Below, one piece after another: positions 18,030-22,594 of a stretch of 22,594 nucleotides of DNA (its first letter is position 1; every line of letters starts with the position of its first letter). The DNA comes from a virus. A program made the position numbers and the translations under genes. The stretch spans positions 1 through 22,594 of the IMG/VR virus record IMGVR_UViG_3300024518_005131; one strand, given 5' to 3'. A model generated the notes under the pieces. That model ran no database searches. It had not been told where the DNA came from and saw only the letters and a program-made list of their open reading frames with translations.

Positions 18030-19408
18030 TTTTTATCCTCCTGTAGGGTTTTTTTAGATTCTTCTGTGTAAGATCCGTCTTGGTTTCTTTTTATAGGTGT
18101 AAACACTGTTGAACCTGATAAAAATTTAGATGCCGCTTTCATTGCTGAAGGAGTTCTTTTTATAATTTCTCTTTGCCCTAATGGTGACATCAAGGGTAAT
18201 AAAGGAGGTGCATTAGTCCCTGTTATTGCTCTTATAATATTAGAGATTCCTTGAGCACCTCCTGAACCCCCTCCTTGTCCAGGAAAAATATTAGAAAACT
18301 GTTGCTGTGCTCTTAAGTTTTCAGCTCTGTCCAATAATCTTGACTGAGGATCTAATTCATCTAACTTCTCTAATGCTTCACGTACAGGCTGCTCTTGCTG
18401 TCTTTTAAATAGCTTTGATGCGTCTTTCGTATCTGTTAAACGTTTCCCTAATACTTTATTAGCTTCTTTTAAAAATTCTTCTTGCTGTTTTCTGCTAGTT
18501 TTATATTCATCAATATTTTTTTTAAGTGTGTTAGATGCTTTATTTCTTATTGTTTTTAAAACTTTTTCAACTCTTGAACTAGGCTTATTTATTGCGTCCC
18601 ACTTAATACTCTCATCAATTCTAGAAATTATATCGTTTATACCTGCTGGTGTAGTATCATTTTTAAGATTATTTAATACCTCTTGAATTACCTTTTTTTC
18701 TTTAGAGTTATATTTTGGTTGTTTTCCAATTCTTCTATCTAGTAAAGCTTCTTGTCTTTTAGCAAACGTAGATAAATCAGTTTCTACATCAGATCTTTTA
18801 AGAATATTCTTTTCTCTTTTTGCTCTTTGTCCAACTTTAGTCATTTGTCTTGATAATGCATCCTTAGCTGATTGACCAACATCCTCAAAAGTTTCTGTTT
18901 TAGTTAATATAGAAGGATCTTGTACTGCCTTTGTTATTGATTTTTGTGGGACTGATGATAAAAATTCTCCTGCTTGTCCTATAGCCTTGCTAACAGGAGC
19001 AGATCTTATTCCCTTGCCTAATACCTTACCTAATCCTAAGGTTCCTAAATCTATACCTGCGGCCATTGCTGCATTTTTTAAGGCTTGTAAGTTACTTTCT
19101 CCTTCTGTTTTCCCCTCAACAAAACGAGATCCACCTGTTAATGCTGCGGAGCCTAACATACCTATAGGGTTTGTTTTTAGGGCAATTCCTGCGTATGGAG
19201 CAACTTTAGAAGCTATATTTATAGCTTTTTGCATTCCTTCTAAATTTTGTGCAGGAGGTTCTCTAAAATCTTGTATTTTTTCGAAAGTAACTGTATCTGA
19301 ATATACTGGGTATTTTTCTATTATTCTTTCGGCTAATTCTAAATCATCAATTTCTGTATATTCGGGATATTTATTTTTTATTTTTTTTGCAAACTCTTTA
19401 TAGTTCAT
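18026..19408 (-). CDS. Internal virion / DNA-ejection protein C
   Basis: A 460-residue protein. The N-terminus FAKKIKNKYPEYTEIDDLEL, followed by AERIIEKYPVYSD, is a motif found at the N-termini of internal virion proteins in many podoviruses. Residues about 65-145 are Ala/Gly/Leu-rich (PYAGIALKTNPIGMLGSAAL, AAMAAGIDLGTLGLGKVLGK) and could insert into membranes, while the rest is a long charged coiled-coil region. Such proteins are ejected with the DNA and form a channel across the host envelope. GGAAAT lies 8 bases before the ATG at 19408. Confidence 0.72.
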   Translation of the reverse strand: MNYKEFAKKIKNKYPEYTEIDDLELAERIIEKYPVYSDTVTFEKIQDFREPPAQNLEGMQKAINIASKVAPYAGIALKTNPIGMLGSAALTGGSRFVEGKTEGESNLQALKNAAMAAGIDLGTLGLGKVLGKGIRSAPVSKAIGQAGEFLSSVPQKSITKAVQDPSILTKTETFEDVGQSAKDALSRQMTKVGQRAKREKNILKRSDVETDLSTFAKRQEALLDRRIGKQPKYNSKEKKVIQEVLNNLKNDTTPAGINDIISRIDESIKWDAINKPSSRVEKVLKTIRNKASNTLKKNIDEYKTSRKQQEEFLKEANKVLGKRLTDTKDASKLFKRQQEQPVREALEKLDELDPQSRLLDRAENLRAQQQFSNIFPGQGGGSGGAQGISNIIRAITGTNAPPLLPLMSPLGQREIIKRTPSAMKAASKFLSGSTVFTPIKRNQDGSYTEESKKTLQEDKK

Positions 19409-19419
19409 GTTTATATTTC

Positions 19420-20634
19420 CTATATTCCCAATGGGTTTGTATTCGTTATTTTCGTTCCCATAAATACTGAGTCGTAATCTAAATTTTGTTCTTTATTGAG
19501 CCTTTCTAATGATTTTTTTATTTCAGCTAAAGAGTTAATTAAGTTCTCTTTAGACATCCCAATATCTAATGCTCCTGCTGCAGACTGTAGAAAATCTAAT
19601 TCTTTCTCAGATACTTGACCTAATGCTCCTCCTGTCGGGCTTGCATCTCTCATCGCTTGCAGTTGATCAAATCCTAGATTTGCCTTAAGAGTTTTCAATA
19701 GACCTTCCATATCTCTAAACTCTTCACTAAATGCTCTGTCAAACTTTTTTAAAAAGGGATTAGTTGTCATTTCTGAACCAACTTTAGTAAAGACTGTATT
19801 TCCTTCTTTATCAGTAGTAATTAACTTACCTAAAACATTTTTTAATAGCCTATTATTTTTATTTATAATGTTTTTTCTATAGGCAATTGTTTTGTCTGTT
19901 TCTTCTTTTCGTTTTGAAAGTCCCTTACGGTCAATAAAAGCTTCTTTTTTACCCGTTTCAGGGTTTGTAAACTCTTGTTTGAATTGGTCTGGTATTTGAT
20001 TTAATCTTTCTCCTTTTTTAATCAATGAGACACCTTTAGCTTTTTGATCTCTTATAAAATTGCTATAGCTTTCACCTTTTTTATCTTGTGTTTTTTGTTT
20101 TTCAGTTTCTGGCTTATCTCTTAATTGAGCAATTTGTATTTCTTTTAAAATTTCATCAAGTTTATCTTTTTTTATTTGCCGTTCCCTATCCTCTGCTGCC
20201 CGCTCTCTTTCTAATCGCTGCTGCTCTAATATAGGTCGTTGCGCGATCTGTTGCTGTATACCTTGAGCCATGGATGTCTTTATATATGGATCTTTTTGTG
20301 TCGAGGCTATAGCTAATGCTCCAAGATTCATTAACTGGGATTTACCTATATCCGACCCTGCATATTTCTTAAATGATTCTAGAACACGGCCGCCCATAGA
20401 TTGTTGAGGAGCCTGCATTTGTTGTTTTTCTATCAGCTCTTCGTTTTGCGACTTAAAATCTACCTGATCGCCATTAATATTTGCACCTCGTGATAACACG
20501 CTATCCATTCCTAATTGCGCCTGATTATTTCGACTAAGAGGGTTGTATTGCTTTATAAGTCCTGCAATTTGCTCTACTTCTGATAACGGCTTTTTAAATA
20601 ACGATGCCATTGACGAAAAATCTAATTTTGCCAT
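19420..20634 (-). CDS. Internal virion / DNA-ejection protein B
   Basis: A 404-residue Gln/Lys-rich, helical protein starting MAKLDFSSMASLFKKPLSEV. Residues about 130-190 form a very charged coiled-coil (LEQQRLERERAAEDRERQIK). A second helical part and a conserved-looking TGGALGQVSEKELDFLQSAA segment (about 330-350) follow; GALGQ.S..E...L is common in phage internal virion proteins. It probably belongs to the ejection machinery. AAGGAGA lies 8 bases before the ATG at 20634. Confidence 0.72.
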   Translation of the reverse strand: MAKLDFSSMASLFKKPLSEVEQIAGLIKQYNPLSRNNQAQLGMDSVLSRGANINGDQVDFKSQNEELIEKQQMQAPQQSMGGRVLESFKKYAGSDIGKSQLMNLGALAIASTQKDPYIKTSMAQGIQQQIAQRPILEQQRLERERAAEDRERQIKKDKLDEILKEIQIAQLRDKPETEKQKTQDKKGESYSNFIRDQKAKGVSLIKKGERLNQIPDQFKQEFTNPETGKKEAFIDRKGLSKRKEETDKTIAYRKNIINKNNRLLKNVLGKLITTDKEGNTVFTKVGSEMTTNPFLKKFDRAFSEEFRDMEGLLKTLKANLGFDQLQAMRDASPTGGALGQVSEKELDFLQSAAGALDIGMSKENLINSLAEIKKSLERLNKEQNLDYDSVFMGTKITNTNPLGI

Positions 20635-20647
20635 AATTCAATCTCCT

Positions 20648-21145
20648 TCAATTCGATGTTCCAGAAATAGACCCTGGTAATGCCTGGGCTGCCTGTGCCG
20701 CGGCTGTTTTTGCTCGTTGCTCTCTGTCTCTTAATGCTTGCCTCAATGCTATTTCTTGTGCGCGACCAGAGAGCGACTCTTGTAGTTGGTTAGATTGCAT
20801 TTGTTGCATTAAAGCTGACTCTGGCCCTCTAACACCCTGCTGTTGTAAGGCTAACCTTCCTTGTGACATAGCCCTCCTTTGTTCAGGTAATGCTCGTTGC
20901 CTAATTAATTGCTGTAATTTGCTTATTTGTGTGGGTGTCCCTGTGGTGGCCCCTCTAAAATCTGCCATTGATTGACCATATTGGTCAGTTGATCTACTCT
21001 GACGCGACCTCCCAATTTCTAACTGTTTCTCTAGTGCTGACTGTTTTTGTGACGCTGCGGTTTTAGCGGCATCTGAGGTTCCTTTTCCAGCTAAATATCC
21101 AGCTCCAGCCGTCCCAGCTACTGTAGCTATAGCAATCCAAGCCAT
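20648..21145 (-). CDS. Internal virion protein A (T7 gp14-like)
   Basis: A 165-residue protein. The N-terminal Ala/Gly-rich hydrophobic stretch (MAWIAIATVAGTAGAGYLAG) is followed by a Gln/Arg-rich helix (KTAASQKQSALEKQLEIGRS) and further Ala/Gln helices. Length, composition and order match T7 gp14-type ejection proteins, which seed a pore in the outer membrane. The start at 21145 is chosen over one at 21199 because GGGAGG lies 9 bases upstream and because it shares a base with the stop of the gene before it (TAATG). Confidence 0.72.
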   Translation of the reverse strand: MAWIAIATVAGTAGAGYLAGKGTSDAAKTAASQKQSALEKQLEIGRSRQSRSTDQYGQSMADFRGATTGTPTQISKLQQLIRQRALPEQRRAMSQGRLALQQQGVRGPESALMQQMQSNQLQESLSGRAQEIALRQALRDREQRAKTAAAQAAQALPGSISGTSN

Positions 21146-21630
21146 TAGATTTTCCTCCCTTCTAATGTTTTGTTTGAAAAAACATTCTCTAAAACACACG
21201 TTTTATGAAAATCCTCAAACTTCTGTTTATCTTCTATTAATTCATTCTCTCTATTTATCAAAATATCCTCCTCGATTTCTTTTAAGTTAGTCTTATCTGT
21301 TATGTGGAAAGTTACCCATACCGTATCTTCTTCAATATAAATAAGCCGCCTTGTGTTAGGTTCTGTTATGCCTGTATATGGTGCTTGCAATTCTTTTACT
21401 TTATCGCCGTCGTACACCTGACATTTACCTTTAGATATAACAAATGGATGGTTTGATTTATGTATTCTTGATGTTAATAAAGTCCCTTTTGGCATAAATA
21501 TTTCACGAATATACATGCCCTCAGTAAACCTATGTGTTAGCTGGCACGTCACAGGGATACCATCTAAAATAGCAACTTCTGCCTCATCAATAACACTATC
21601 TCTTTGTTTTTTTTCTAACACGACGCTCAA
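21145..21630 (-). CDS. Cupin-like protein in the virion gene cluster
   Basis: A 161-residue protein. Residues about 35-110 read like a small cupin or jelly-roll: GMYIREIFMPKGTLLTSRIH, HPFVISKGKCQVYDGDKV and TRRLIYIEEDTVWVTFHITD; His56 and His60 are candidate metal ligands. The C-terminal third is acidic and helical. Similar proteins occur between tail and ejection genes of some podoviruses, with unknown function. The start is a TTG at 21630 with a perfect AGGAGG 7 bases upstream. Confidence 0.7.
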   Translation of the reverse strand: MSVVLEKKQRDSVIDEAEVAILDGIPVTCQLTHRFTEGMYIREIFMPKGTLLTSRIHKSNHPFVISKGKCQVYDGDKVKELQAPYTGITEPNTRRLIYIEEDTVWVTFHITDKTNLKEIEEDILINRENELIEDKQKFEDFHKTCVLENVFSNKTLEGRKI

Positions 21631-21632
21631 AG

Positions 21633-22594
21633 TTATGCCTCCTGATTATTTAGTTGTTTGAGTACAAGTCTGTACCCTCTGAAATTTAATAAACCATTAC
21701 TATTTACTCTTATGGTTAACCACCTCGCAGTCATATTTATGTGTAATATCTTGTAAGCATCCTCGTCTGTTGTTGTCTTAAAATAGGTCGGATCAAAATA
21801 ATTTGAATCGAATCCATCCCCCGAAATCGTAAAGCTAACGACTTTAGCTAGGTTCGCGTTGTTGTCTGGGGTGACGATTAAATTGGTGTTGCATACGCCT
21901 GAATTTCCGTAATAAAAATGAAGTTCCTTAAAATCCTTGTACTGGTTATCCGCAAGAAGCGCTGGCGTTACAAATTCCGATGTTACGGCCTCTGTTCTGT
22001 AAACAGTATCCGCATACATCTGCTCGACAATCCCCGCACCATTTTGTCCCACGTACAATTTGCCGTCGATTAATCCGAATTTATTATAAGTAGGTGAGTA
22101 TGTGGTTGTTTGGATTCGATAGGTTGTCCAGCCCAGGATTCTAATATCAAAAACATAGATTAAAGAGCCTATTATTAGGTGATATTTATAGTCAAAAAAA
22201 GCAGCGTCAACATCCACATTCGTTAAACTATTTCTTAAATCGTCTTTGTTTAATACGGCTGAAAAATTCTCTGTTTTAAGGTTGTCTAGTGACGTTGCTA
22301 GGGTGGTGGCGATATTTCCGTTGAATATCCTAATATCGTATTCGCTTGATACGAACATCAATCCCCCAGGCATCCCCGCGTTTTCTGGTATTTTGGCTAT
22401 AGAAAACCCATCCAAACACCCTATATTTGCGTTTGTCTGCTGTACACTAGTTGCAGTCCCAAGGCTAATTAAATAAATCGCTTTTTCCGAAAAAACAACT
22501 ATCTGATCATAATCTAGTGCCATCCCTTTTAGAGGGCTGTTATCGTTCCCCTGCCCACTTACATCCGACACACCAATCGTATTATAAATCACCT
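21633..22594 (-). CDS. Tail hub / packaged-DNA stabilisation protein, N-terminus beyond window
   Basis: At least 319 residues of beta-rich protein, reaching the right edge without a stop. Repeated short strands of the type LISLGTATSVQQTNANIGCL, GGLMFVSSEYDIRIFNG and GLIDGKLYVGQNGAGIVEQ suggest a beta-propeller or tail-tube hub, like podovirus tail tubular protein B or P22-type stabilisation proteins. A GTG at 22592 is in frame, but AGG/Shine-Dalgarno context is cut off, so the true start is probably upstream. Its place before the ejection proteins fits a T7-like order. The C-terminus ends with RGYRLVLKQLNNQEA. Confidence 0.75.
   Translation of the reverse strand, partial: VIYNTIGVSDVSGQGNDNSPLKGMALDYDQIVVFSEKAIYLISLGTATSVQQTNANIGCLDGFSIAKIPENAGMPGGLMFVSSEYDIRIFNGNIATTLATSLDNLKTENFSAVLNKDDLRNSLTNVDVDAAFFDYKYHLIIGSLIYVFDIRILGWTTYRIQTTTYSPTYNKFGLIDGKLYVGQNGAGIVEQMYADTVYRTEAVTSEFVTPALLADNQYKDFKELHFYYGNSGVCNTNLIVTPDNNANLAKVVSFTISGDGFDSNYFDPTYFKTTTDEDAYKILHINMTARWLTIRVNSNGLLNFRGYRLVLKQLNNQEA

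Noticed and set aside
18987-19403. 138-codon plus-strand frame opposite internal virion protein C.
   Set aside because: Mirror of a Lys/Glu-rich coding region, without ribosome-binding site or coupling to any neighbour.
18026-20634. Two internal virion genes look more AT-rich than the tail fibre gene next to them, a possible sign of transfer.
   Set aside because: Lys/Glu/Ile-rich coiled-coil proteins give this bias by themselves; I could not compute codon statistics.

Overview
The window looks like part of a double-stranded DNA phage genome, or a prophage or metagenomic phage contig. It is AT-rich, the genes are packed with ATGA/TAATG overlaps, and it carries a large terminase subunit, podovirus-type tail and internal virion proteins, a tail fibre, an M15 endolysin, a Bet/RecT annealase and a replication gene with iterons. 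I see no integrase and no cas gene. The host cannot be named. Shine-Dalgarno sites are of the ordinary bacterial kind, and the Cas12a-type repeats suggest a host or competitor lineage that uses type V-A CRISPR (inference).

Layout. (1) 1-1761, leftward: an XRE regulator, a secreted transglutaminase-like protein and a secreted protein cut by the window edge form one coupled operon. A small rightward gene (1836-2021) diverges from it across a dyad operator. (2) 2069-7225, leftward: a putative small terminase subunit, a membrane protein, the large terminase subunit, a coiled-coil/HTH protein, a zinc-ribbon protein, two very small proteins, an MT-A70 adenine methyltransferase and a coupled PD-(D/E)XK nuclease. 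(3) 7226-7418: divergent control region with a leftward promoter and a rightward promoter that overlaps a 16-bp palindrome. (4) 7419-16114, rightward: an early region of many small genes, then two DNA-binding proteins, Bet, a replication initiator with internal iterons, a RusA-like-position nuclease, and small genes including a one-TM protein. (5) 16104-22594, leftward: endolysin, coiled-coil protein, tail-associated protein, tail fibre, three internal virion (ejection) proteins, a cupin-like protein and a tail hub/DNA-stabilisation protein cut by the right edge.

The main discovery candidate lies at 7690-7853, between two small early genes and on the opposite strand. Two perfect copies of a 20-nt sequence match the mature Cas12a crRNA handle (one loop base different from the Francisella version) and are separated by a 22-nt spacer. 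A near-consensus promoter is placed so that the predicted transcript starts on the first base of the 19-nt handle, and a rho-independent terminator ends it. This is a stand-alone, phage-borne, already-trimmed mini-CRISPR unit without cas genes. It could be an RNA anti-CRISPR or a guide that uses the host's Cas12a.

A second leftward unit with the same design (TTGACA-17-TATATT promoter over the next gene's start, terminator just after the previous gene's stop) sits at 10782-10874. A hairpin at 15178-15214 exposes a loop complementary to the ribosome-binding/start site shared by four early genes. The early region therefore seems to be rich in small RNAs. Other control elements are a leader peptide that overlaps a Shine-Dalgarno-sequestering hairpin before the replication gene (12958-13044) and a dyad operator at 1785-1811. 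No stretch longer than 300 bases lacks a gene.
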